Assembly (NCBI GenBank): GCA_026122225.1
Contig: JANEZZ010001471.1
Coordinates: forward strand, 62,001-126,000
From: Heloderma charlesbogerti
Lineage: Eukaryota > Chordata > Lepidosauria > Squamata > Helodermatidae
Length of the DNA stretch: 64,000 bases
Reading direction: 5' to 3'
The notes beneath the pieces were generated by a model, which was not told the origin of the DNA, ran no database searches, and saw nothing but the letters and a program-made list of their open reading frames with translations. Position 1 is the stretch's first letter; each line of letters opens with the position of its first letter. Of the stretch, positions 1-12,000 are shown piece after piece. A program made the translations under genes and the position numbers.

Positions 1-2972
1 TCTGAACAATACAACCCACACAAAAGTGAAGGGCCCTCTGCACATATAACTGATATGGAGACTATTTCCCAAAACCTGTGAGTTGACTTTACTGCCACTG
101 GAAAGTCTTAAAAAGAAGGCTTCTTTAGTAGAACCTTAGACAAAGATATGAATAGAGGTTCCTGAAAATCTGGCAACTATGGAAGGGTTCCTCTTTAACC
201 TCTCTGCCAAATCTCTTATGTGCAGATGGGACAACAGAGATCTGGCATGAGTACAAAACAAGGAGTTTTCCAGAACAAATACCTATTTCTTCAGTAGGTA
301 AGTCTTAGTTTCAGTACAATCAGCATATGCTTAGCTGAGCTTCTGTCATTGAGCAAACCTGGGATGCTCTCCCAATGTCATACAAGCAGTCCTGTTCCAT
401 GAGGCTCACATGCATCACTATGCAACCTGTTTTGGGGTGAGCCTTTGCACAACATGACTACATTCATATAGCAGGGAAAAGAGATGTCTCTGATCGGAGA
501 GGTGCAGTATGTGCAGGAAACACATGAACTACAGCTGCTGAGTGTGTTTGCATGTTATGCTAAGGCACCCTGAGAAGAAGCTATGGTGGGTGGGTGGCTT
601 GTCCCTTACACCCAACAGATGATCACCTGCTCAGTGGCTTCACAGGTTTTTTTTTCCTTCAGTCCCTCTCAGTCCTCCAGCCGCTGCCAGAATGTATCCA
701 GGGGCCTTTGTGGCAAAATCCTCATTTCCTTTCCACAATTGGTCCGCTGGGGTTGCTGGCTGGCAAGGGACACCCCCGCCCCCATCAGATTGTAAAGGAA
801 ATAATTTTCTGCGCCCTTATAAATGCAAGAACGCATTCACAGGCTTAAAAAAAAATTGCGCTCTTCTGCAAAAGCAAAACACCACCTGACCGCTATTTAG
901 CCAAGCATACTGCTATTCCCCTCTTGTCAATGTCCTTGCCAATTTCATCCTCCACTTCCATGCTTCCCATGAACACCTTTTATTTTTAAAGGCTGGATTT
1001 ATTTTCTTTTTTGTAATCTGATGCAGGGGGTAGGAGTTTCCCTCATCAATCAGCAACCAGAGTAGACCAATGGCAGAAACAGTGCTTCCCATCCTAGCAA
1101 ACATCTTTTATTTTTGAAGGCTACCTCAGGTTACATGTTGTAATGAAGTAAGCACACCTGCCCCTAAAGCTCCTCTCCTGCAGCTGCCAGCTGCTTTCGG
1201 TTCCCCTACCCCCACTTTGTGCTTGTCGCTTCCCTGCACTGGTCTCTGTTGCTAGCTGTCAGATGTACTCAAGGGTTACAGAGCAGTGAGCAGGATCACA
1301 TAAATTACAGAAAATTCATGCAGGTCAGTAAAAGAGATGGGGAAATTGCACAACTCTCATGACAAAATAGTAAAATGGAGAGGAAAACTGTGCAAATCTC
1401 ACGGCAGGGCAGTAAAATGGAGGGGGAAATTGTGCAAACCTCATGGCAAAGCCATTAAATGGAAGAGAAAATTGTATAAATTTCAAGGCATAGCAATACA
1501 ATGGAGAGGAAAACTACGAAAAATTCCTAGCAGTGGTCATTCACTCCTGCACACTTGCATAGGAGTGGATAAATGCAAATGCGTTTGGGACACTCTGGTG
1601 TCCTTTCTTCAAGATTCCTATAGGAAAAATTAAAAATCTGTCCTGGGGCTGGGAAGAGATGAGGAAGAATGGCAGTGGCACTAGTGAGATCATGAGGAAC
1701 AGCAGGGTTTTTTGCTGCTCTTACCAGACAGCTCTTTAGCCGTTCCAGACAACCCACAAAAAAAGTCACCTTGCCAGGTTCAGATGTAACAAAAGCCACT
1801 CTGAGAATAGCCCCCTCACTAAACAGCCCTACTACAAGCCATGGGTTCTCAGGGTGGGCAAAACTACCCATGAAGGGAAGCCCACTCTGGATTTGGATGT
1901 CATGCTAAGCCAGTCTGTGACTACCCATAGTAGCAACCCATCACGGCTTATCATGACATGCGAACCCAGTCACTGTTAAAGACCTGCAGCTCTGTCAACA
2001 GCACTTGTGCTTCCTCCTTATGTCAGAGCTGGCTCTGGAAGCTGCTGCTCAATCCATTGCCTTAAGGTGCCAGGAAGCTAGTTCAGGGTATATGCATGGG
2101 TAGGTGAGTGCTATCCCAAAATGTGAAAGGAAACTTACTCCTGGTGGATCTTCCAAGTGATCTGCCTGATCCATTTCCCAGTACATTGAGCCTAACTTTT
2201 CTATTCCTGACATTTTGGAACCTCTACTGGCTGCCTCTGTAGAAGTTCCAAAAGGTCCTCAAAACCTAAGTGCAAGGTTGGGGGACCATTTTTCTATCAA
2301 TGGCCACTGACCCACAGCAAATAAATAAACAAATAAATAAAGGAATATACACAATTATTAATTAATTGTATTAATTTGTTAGATCATAGGTTCTTAATTG
2401 TATTATAAATACCATAAATAAATAAATAAAACCATTGTCATGCCTAGGAAAATGGTTCTGGAATATTACTATCTCCTGAAGCTCTGGCCACAGACGTTAG
2501 GATTCAATCTCATGGCCACACAGGCTCTTGGGGATTTGAAGTATTCCTATTCCATAGTTGATGGAAGTTTTGGTGCAAGGAACATGCTTCAATTTACTAC
2601 TAGTTTGAATTACATATGTATCTATTTTTTTGTCTTACTTTTCTATATTGTCTTTTTATTTAAGGCATTTCAAGCATACGGATTTCTAAAACTTCAATTT
2701 AACTTTTCTACCTTTCATTTCATTTTTAGTGTTCTTTGTTGACATCACAGCACATCCAGAAAGCCTTCAAGATTCAAATTTAAATGAACCAACTGCAAAA
2801 GATGTGTACAGTATGTAATAATAGAGGTGGCGGTGGGGAAACTTATTAAAATCCCTGTTGGTGCATATAATAGCAGCTGCTGCTGATGTCTACAGCCGTA
2901 GACTGTTAAAAGGATGTTTAGCTCTTTTTCTCCTTCTATGTCTACAAGTCAGGACATGAAGAACAGATTTAC
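1..2972 (-). other. SMC6 3' intron or flank
   Basis: No coding exon recognised here. It holds a 42-bp minisatellite (1310-1530), A/T-rich simple sequence around 2320-2430, and a block near 1943-1972 that resembles 16415-16440 ('catgacatgc.aacccag'). The terminal SMC6 exon was looked for and not found. Confidence 0.5.
1310..1530 (+). repeat. 42-bp minisatellite, about five copies
   Basis: Copies of a unit with 'taaaatggagaggaaaactg' recur at 1329, 1371, 1413, 1455 and 1497, exactly 42 bp apart, with 10-25% divergence. Because 42 is a multiple of three, one frame (1337-1633) stays open and reads as a basic 14-residue repeat of the form 'KWRGKLCKSHGRAV'. I do not believe it is a gene. Confidence 0.85.
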
Positions 2973-3070
2973 CTCATGCTCTGTGGGGTGAGCAAAAAAA
3001 ATTGCCGATAACGCTGAGAATCTGCCATCTTAAGTATCATGTCCACTGCAATTTTCCTGTTAACCATGTC
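2973..3070 (-). CDS. SMC6: SMC6 exon, D-loop and H-loop region
   Basis: A 98-bp exon, '[20 protein letters not shown]' then '[12 protein letters not shown]', the conserved segment after Walker B. TTTTAG acceptor and GAG|GTAAAT donor. It leaves two bases of a split codon, so at least one more coding exon must follow toward or beyond position 1. Confidence 0.95.
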
Positions 3071-6000
3071 CTAAAAGATATCAAAAATGTGCAATATGAC
3101 AATTTATTTTTTATAAATACATTTTATTCAAATACAAATTTAATAATAGAATGGCATATCTTAGGCCAGGATCCAGAGAACAAAACAATTACTATTATTG
3201 TCTGGAAAACCGATTCCAACCCCACCCCTTTTTTCTTTATTATTTATTCATTCTCCAGTGACCTTTCTTGATACAAGCGTAACTTGTCAATTGGCCATTA
3301 CCACCACTTCGCATACTTTTTACATCCACTCTTGACCGTTAAGAAACCTATTCTCTTGCCAATATCGGACTAATACTAACCTTCTGAGTATAAGCATATT
3401 AACGGGCAAGTTTTGGATTACTGTAAATTTCTATATACAGAGGTGGTCAAAGGCAGTCTTCCCCTTCCTGGATAGCTCTGGGGATGGGCAAATGCACAAT
3501 GTTCAAGCTCATCAAGGTTCTGTTCTCCACCCTGATGGTAATTTCACCTTGTTCTCATTCCCAAACATGAACATCTTTTTAAAAAAAAAACAGAAAAAAT
3601 GTGTATTTTTCCAAGCACACACTCAAATATACACTTTCCTCACATTGATTAAAGTGTGAAAATGTGCCCTTTTTTTGAAATAATGTGCACTTGAAAGTGC
3701 ACATTTAAAAAAAGGATGCAATTCGCGAATGCGATCATAAAGTTGAGAATGTGTGCGCTTTTTAGGCTTGCAAGCAGGGCATTTTTGTGCATTTTTCAAA
3801 CAATAAAATTCTCAGACATTCCTAGAAAGCAACTCCTCCTGGTGGAAGACAAGCTCAGCTTATAAATTTACCAGAGGGAGGGGCATCTCCTGTCCTCTCC
3901 AACTAACCCTGGCAGAACAGGAACCCCTCAATCCACTGTAAAAACTAATTAAAACTAGTTAGAAACAACCAACTGCTAGAAAAGCAATGGAACAAAACAG
4001 GTATATAGGCAGAGGTATATTACTATGACGCCCTGACCAACTTTCCCACATATACTTATAAATGCAGCCTAAACTAAACATTCACATTGGAGACTTCCCT
4101 TCTCAGAGGCAGTTTACAGTATGTCAGATTTCTGCTTCTCCTGTAAGTGGTCAAAGGGCAGTGATTCACTTCTGGGATGTACAAAAAGGAATCACCCCAC
4201 AGAATGGGCTGTCCAACGTATGGCTACACACCTCAGACACCCTTTACAGTACCTCCTCTCAAGTGATGCATTTGCAGACAAATGTTCACTTTGTCATGGC
4301 CAGGGGAGGTGTGTACAGATGCCCAAGCATCTGCACTATGGATCTAAAAACTATTTTTAAATATCTTATGTAATCCCCCACCCCCTCCTGCAGTATAACT
4401 TCACTGTGGGGCAACCCCACCAACAGTGTGAAAAAATACCTTTAAACATTTCCAGAAATGACTGGATGCCAAGTAATTTGAAGGACATCTTAAATAGTTC
4501 TAATTAATTTTGGAGCCTTTCAAATATAAGGGTCAGATCACACTTGCCAATTATATATGGGTCAGTGATATCTGGAATTACTGGTACACAAATGTGCTTT
4601 TGTAGATGCAAGTAAACATGCACTATTGAAAACACTAAAATAAACACCCAGCCAGAATGCCTATCTATATAACAAAACCCTACATACATACATACATCAT
4701 CTATCTATCAGCATTACATGTATAAGCAGATGTATGGATGGTTCCAAAAATATATTAAAAACCCCATCAATCAAGAGCTGGATACTTCACTGTTAATGAA
4801 AATATACTGATTTTAAGGGAGTCATTTAATGTTCCCTTAATATCTTATACTTCTGTATTCCTTTTGCCAGAAAACCAATCCCTAAGCCTATCTTTATTAA
4901 AGCAACCTAAACTGTGAATTAAAGATGTAATGTGCATTTTCAAAATTTCTCTACGAAAGAAAAGGCTACTGTATCTGTGATACAATTTGAAATGGGAAAC
5001 AATATCAAGAAAACTATTGAGAACCATGAGTCCCACTACATTATTTCGTAATGGTCTCACAGCAACGCTGGGTGTAGGTTAGGTTGTGATATCGACTTGT
5101 CCAAGGCTACCTGTTTGGCTTCATGGCTGAGTATTTGAACAAGGTTTTCCATACCCCAAACCAACATACTACCACTACACTACAGTGTTCTTAATATTAC
5201 ATTTGTGTTCCACCATTCTAAAGAACTCTAGCATACATACATCTAGCAGCATACATGGACTTACCAGATGATCCACTGACAAAAATCAGACATGCTTAGA
5301 ATCCAAGAGGGAATTATATTCAGCACCTGCATCCTATGATTGCATGGCCTGAATGGCTTATTTACCTAAGATCTGCTTTGGTTGGTAAAGAACACCCATT
5401 CTCTTCCTGTTCCTAATGAAAACTGATAAACCTCCAAAATGGTTAATATAATATTAGAATAAGTAAATTCAGCAAACTATACCATAAAGACATCAAATTC
5501 ATCCAAGCATCTGAATGGAGATTCAGCAATGGACCAGAGTGAAAGGATGAAGCAAACTGTAGAGAATGAACGTTCACCTCCAGATAAAGATTTCATGTCA
5601 TCTGGAGCAGCCTTGTTTCCCTCCCTAGGTTGGACCTTCAGTTGTATAAAGAGAGGGGAAAATGAACTCAAGTAAGGTAACTGAAAAATACGCATTTCCA
5701 TACAGACAAAAGTTCTGTAATGTTCTGTAAAAGTTCATATTTATACACAAAAGTTCTGTAAAAGTTCATACTTACACACACAGGAAAAGAAACACTGGAC
5801 TTTATCTAGGGTTGGCCGAAAAAGTGATTTTTGCATTCACCCAGATTCTCCAAACACCACCTTGAAGCTTGCATTGCCTCACTTCCCACATTCATTTGCG
5901 CTCTTTTTTTGCTTCATTCAAATGGGAAAAGTGTGCATTTCGATCAGGAAAAATGCATGTTTTTTGTTAAAAGCACACCAAAAATGTGTACTTTTTGAGT

Positions 6001-9000
6001 GCAAGCACAAGTTCAGTAAATTGTGAGCATTTTTGGAGAACATGCTCACCTGCTCACATTTGTGTTCAGGGCTACAAATGCGACATGTTTGCATGTTTTG
6101 TGAGCATAAACAGAACTCTCATACATCCCTAACTTCATCATGAAGATTCTTTGTTTCTGAGGAGAGTATCCTGTGATAGATGACTCCTCCCATCCACTTC
6201 TGGAGTCAAGACTTCTAGAAGCTTTTTCTAAAAAGGAACCCTAACTATTGCTTGTTTAAACGTCACGTACAACCAAAAAAAGTGGACCTCAACCCGCCCC
6301 GCCCCTGCAAAGTACGGAATAATGTGAAAGGGAGAAGGAAAGTCTGCTGCATTTGATCTAGCCCCTCCTGCATTTGATCTATCCCCTCTCTCCAAAACAC
6401 AACCACAATTCCAAGAACTGTCCATTTCTTCCCCTTTCAAATTATCCCAGGATGAAACTTCTTGCTCTGCCCTGCCCTCTTCTCTACAGAGCTACACACA
6501 CACATACTAGCAATTAAAACTTGCTAGAAATTAAAACTTCCATTACCCCTTTTTAAACACACACACACACACACACACACACTTTCCTGTGTATCCCGTT
6601 GCTTCTAGCTTTACTTGTTGTTGTTGTTGTTCGGTCGTTCAGTCGTGTCCGACTCTTCGTGACCCCATGGACCACAGCACGCCAGGCCTTCCTGTCCTCC
6701 GCTCTCTCCCGGAGTGTGCTCAAGTTCAGCTTTACTACTGATTTTTAAATAGGTGTTATCTTTTAACCTTCTCAGTGTTAATGTCTTTTCAATGGATGAT
6801 TCTAATGTGCCTGATCAATGTATAATTCTAATTCATGATATGTGATTTTAATTCATTTCAAATTCTTTTTTAATAAAACAAAGAACTACTTTCAATGACC
6901 TTCTCTGAATCTCTGCTTTTGTGATATCAGGCTTTCCTAAGTGCCCAGAGTTCAACACCAAAAGATCCCTCACATATGTGCTTGGTTTACATAATATGCA
7001 CTTTCATGTAAATTAAAGCATACTTCTTAACACAAAGCATGTAATACTATAAACAGAGCAACCACATAAAAAGTGTTAAGCCATGCTGATGATTAAACTT
7101 AAAACAGCTGTAAATAAGACAAAGCAGCACACATGTCATTTATAGCCTTGTTTCTGTTGAGTTTATGCAATGCAGCCGAACAGTATTGGAATGATGAGGA
7201 CACCTTGAGGTTATAACTGCCATCACAATTTTCTCCATTAAGATAGCAACTACAATCAGTTTCAATCAAATACATTATGAACAATTCAGCTAAATCATGA
7301 CCTGTATGATAGCCTAAAGCAGCCCCTCCACATTTGTTGCACTGAAACGCCAATCATTTCCAGCCACCGTGCTGACTGGGAAGGATGGAAATTGCAGTCC
7401 AATACATCTGGAGGGCACCAGGTTGGCTAAAGTATCCCTGTTACTAAACCCACAAATGTTACTAGCCTGCAAATATTTTTACTCGCACTCTTTTTACTCA
7501 TAAGAACCTAGAAGCACAGCAGTTGGGAAAGGAGGGACAGAACATCTTGTTTCTCCTTCAGCAAATTAGTCAAGTTTGCATACTGGCCATGGAGGAAGAG
7601 AAGGCCCATCTTTCACAGCCACTATGGAAGCCAAGCAAGCTTGCGGAGGAGAAAAAGAGCACTCTGTCCCTCCTTCACCAGCCTGCTCACTCACCTAGAG
7701 GAAATTCTATGCATTCGCTTGTGTGGAATTTCTGGTTGCCAGTGGCGACCAGATGAATGTTTAAATACAGAACTGGCCTAAAGCAAAAAAAAAAAAAGGA
7801 TTATATTTTTAAGAAGAAGAAAAAAGATAGTCCAACAATGGTTCTACCCTTAAAGGCAGCCTAAAAATAATTTTAAATAAAAGAGACGGTTGGTCACTTA
7901 ACCTTAAAAGGAATTTCTTTGTGCATGTAAAACAGTACATCAGGTGGGTCTTATGTGCCACCTAGTGGACAAAAGCAAAATTACTGCTCCAATAAGTCTT
8001 TTAGGGCGTAATCCTATGCAGATAGGCAGCTGCCTCCGAACTCGGAGGCAACTGCCTATCCAAAGCAGGGCCGGAGAAGCACAGAGGAGATTGTTCCCTA
8101 CGCGCTCCTCCTGCCTGGCATTTTCAGCTAGACAGCCGCTTTTGGCTATCTAGCCGGGGGAGGGCAGAGAGGGGGAGGAGGGTGCCATACAATACATAGG
8201 ATGTGTCGTACAGGCATTTCTGCCCTCCCCGCCCCGGAACACCCCATTTTGGCTGCTCCGCACTCCTCTTGCAAGTGCGTAGGATGAGGCTTCTCCACGC
8301 TGCCTGCGAGGCAGCACAGAAGGGGAGGAAGGTCGGTTCGCAGAAAACAAGATATCCTATGGCCGTCTAGCTGCTGACTAGCGGCCATAGGATTGCTCCC
8401 TTAACTGTCTTTCCTGCCTTTGAAGTTCAGTTTCCAATGACAAGTTCAGGAAGTACTAGGATCAATGAGAACAGCGAACCACAATCAAGAAAAACAGGCC
8501 ATCTCGCACACTCTGAACAGGGCTTGGAAAGAAACCAAGCGTGACAAAATAAGGAAATTAATCCCCACCAGCAGAAACAGCCATAACAGAATCTGAATCT
8601 AAGGTGTGGCGCTGATGTACTGTTTTACATGCACAAAGCAATTCTTTTTAGGGGTAAGTGACCAACGGTCTTTTCTCTTGTGCATGTAAACAATACATCA
8701 GGTGGGATATATTTTTTTTATTTATTATTTAAAATATTTCTTGGCCGCCTTTCAGGGCAGAAGCCCTCCCAAGGCAGCTTACAACAATAAAATAAATAAA
8801 AGCAATTAAAATTTTAAAAGTGATAAAAATATAAAACAATAAAAGCCGACAATAAAACCAACAACGTTAAATGCAGCAACAACGATGTTAACAGCAGCAA
8901 CAGCAACAATAGCAGTCATATCAACAGAAGGCCAAGGTAAAATAATATGTTTTCAAGGCCTTCTTAAAAGTCTGCAGTGACACAGAATGGCGGACCTCCA

Positions 9001-12000
9001 ATGGCAGCTTGTTCCAAAAGTGTGGGGCCACTGCAGAGAAGGCCCTCTCATGTGTGGTCACCCACCTGACTGTTCTCACGGGTGGGCAAATGAGAATGGC
9101 CTCTCTTTCTGATCTTAAAGTGTGGGCAGGCTGATATGGGTGTAGGCAGTTCTTCAAGTAACTACCAAAAGCTTGACCCACGTAGGGGAGGATTCAACAA
9201 AGTAGTAGCTGATTAATGACTGGGAAGGATGTGTTGCAAGACACACCTTCCAAAGGCCGCCTCAGCAGAAGCATATAAGCCAATCTTGTAATGTTTAACA
9301 AATGTGCTAGGATTTGCCCATGCAGATGCCCTACAAATCAATGCAGCAGAGCATTGAGGAAAAACGCTGCTGATGTCATGGCTGCTCTTGTAGAATGGGC
9401 AAAAATTTTGGTAGGTGGAGACAACTTTAGGCAGGAAAAGGCTAGGGAAATACATGCCTTTAGACATCTACTCAGAGCGGCATTAGAACCTGTCCGTCCC
9501 AAGGAAGCAGGATGGAATGACACAAACAGGGAATCTGACTGCCAAAAAGTTTTGGTTCAGCTGGTATAGGCCTCAGGACCCTCCTGACAACAAGGGAATG
9601 CCATTTCATTTCTGAGGGGTGCACAGGACAAGGAGATAAAGTGGAAAGAATTAGCTCTTGTTGACAATGAAAAGGAGATAGAACTTTGGAACGGACAAAG
9701 GGGTTAGTATGCAGCACCACTCTATCTTTCTGGAATACACATCGGTGTTTATCCACAGAGATGACATTAAGTTTGGAGATCCTTCTGGCTGATGCTATGG
9801 CAACCAAGAATAAAATCTTGAAAGACAGCAGTCTTTCAAGCAGGAGAGATACTGATTTCAGGGACTCGAAGGGTGGCTTCTGAAGTGCTGGAAGTACTTT
9901 ATGGAGGTCCCAGGAAGGGAAACGGTGTTGAACTGGAGGTCACTTTGAAAAAGCTCTGTACGGGAACCATTTAAGAAAAGGATGAGCACCCATGAACCTA
10001 TCTGGGTTTTTTTGACAAAAGAGTAGATAGCATGGAAGCCTGATGCTTGAGTGTATTAGGCTTGAGATCCATAGCCAAACTGACTTGCAGAAATGTCAAA
10101 TGGTACGAGCCCCTGGCTTTTTGAGCCCCAAATCCTTTTCTTAGTACACCAAGTGGAGAATATCTTCCATGTACTCTGGTAAATTCTGCGGGTAGATGGT
10201 CTCCTAGAGGCCAATATAATCTCAATTACCATGGGGGAGAGGTCTGCTTTGGCAAAACAGTACCTTTCAATCTCCAGACATGTCACTGAAGCCATGCAGG
10301 GTTTGGCTGAAGGAGATGGCCTTGAGATAATAGGTCATCCTGCAGAGGGAGAGGCCAAGGAGGAGCTGCTGCCAGATTGATCAGGTCAGGAAACCAGGGT
10401 CTAGGTGGCAAAAAAAGGGAGCCACTCGAATGAGTCTCACTTTTTCTTCCTTCACCTCCACAGAACCCTGGAGAGAAGATGTGTTAATCTGGTACTGAAA
10501 AGGGTTAACAAAGGGTAAAGATGTCTGATTTAATCTGGGAGAGGCCTACAAGATGAGCCCCTAGAAGACCCAAGACTCATAAGTAGCTTTATATTCCAGA
10601 CTCTTGACCCCTGGGCGAGAAGACCATGAAGTTTGATTCTATACTAAACTATGTTATTTCACTAACTGAGACTCTTGAGATTTTTTAGGACTGTTTTTGA
10701 AGAAGGGGAAAAAACTGCAGCAGCCTTTACAAGCGGCTTCACAGAGCTTGCTCAAGGCCACGATGTGCTGGCAGAGTGTCTAAATGAGATAACAGCAGAA
10801 CTGAGCATGCTCAGATGCCTACTGAGGAGGAAAAGTACTGTTTTGACTTCTCGTGGTGTACACCTGCTGATAAGAGAATGTCCCTACTCAATGCTAGTTA
10901 GGTGGGGAAGTGTTGCCCTGAGCACGAGCAACGACTAGGAGGTGGTATTTGGGCGGATATGACCAAAAATGGCCAAAGATGACCGGGAGTTCAAAGAAGA
11001 TATACCGAAGAGCAATGCGTCAATCAAGATAGCATGCCCAGATGGCAGACTTTGGGTCATATGTTGAGACATTTCAAAGTAGCCCGTTTGTAATAGTGCC
11101 AAACACGTTCCCCAGATACATGAAATCACGGGAGATAGATGGGACACCTTGTTTCGGATTGGTGAGCAAATGCTCTAACCACATGCACCCCATTTCCTAT
11201 TGGAGGCTGATTGTCTCATTGCTCCTTGGGCCCCACCTTTGACCAGAGCAGGGGTATAAAAGCCAAGGGAATGGGAGCTCCGGGGTGTTGGTGTCTTTTG
11301 TTCCTGCTGCTGCTGCTCCACTTCCCTCTTTCTGCCGTGCCACCAGACCCACAGATTTAGGTAACTATGGACCTTTTTCGACTCTTAGACTTTGAGACTT
11401 AGAGTAATTTCTGGGTCTGGGACTTGGGAGCGTTTTCTAAGCTTGAGACGTGGAGGTTGTATCTGAAGAGGGGATTTGGAATCCCATCTTCAAAGGTGAG
11501 AACTGGAATTATTCTCAAGTTTTGAGTTTTCTGTTCACTCCAGCTCCTTCCTCTACTCTTCCTATGCCTAGAGGAACTTAGTAATGCTTCAGCATAAGTT
11601 TTGTATTCAAGTAAGAACCAGAAGGAGGCCACAGGTGGGTTAACACATAGGTTGAATTATTTTTGTTTAGCTTTGAACTGCAAGTAGTAAACAGGAGTAA
11701 GTTGGAAAGAGGAGTCATAACAATGCTAGAAGCTCAAGCCGTTATCTTATTGGCCAAGTTCATAGTACCAGCTTTGGCAATTGCAATTCTTTTGATTTCT
11801 CTTCTGTTTTTGTTGCATTCTCTTTCCCTGTAATTGGAGAGAGAATTTCTAATGCTCATATAACCACCATGCTATTTCTTTTATTTTGTATTTCCCCTGA
11901 ATTTTCAGCAATAAAGCCATAAATATGGTTTCAAGTTACAATCTTGTCTGTAGTGGTGTTTTGGGTTGATGTTTACCTGTTGGGATTGCTTGGTTACCCA

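Noticed and set aside
1527..1871. 114-codon minus-strand frame
   Set aside because: Overlaps the minisatellite end, no family similarity, no splice context.
3478..3830. Possible further copy of the TAGGGATGT hAT MITE
   Set aside because: Only one end is convincing and no 8-bp duplication was found.
7099..7353. Cysteine-rich 84-codon frame in the SMC6 intron
   Set aside because: No match to SMC6 or any family I know, no consensus splice sites fitting the gene's phase.
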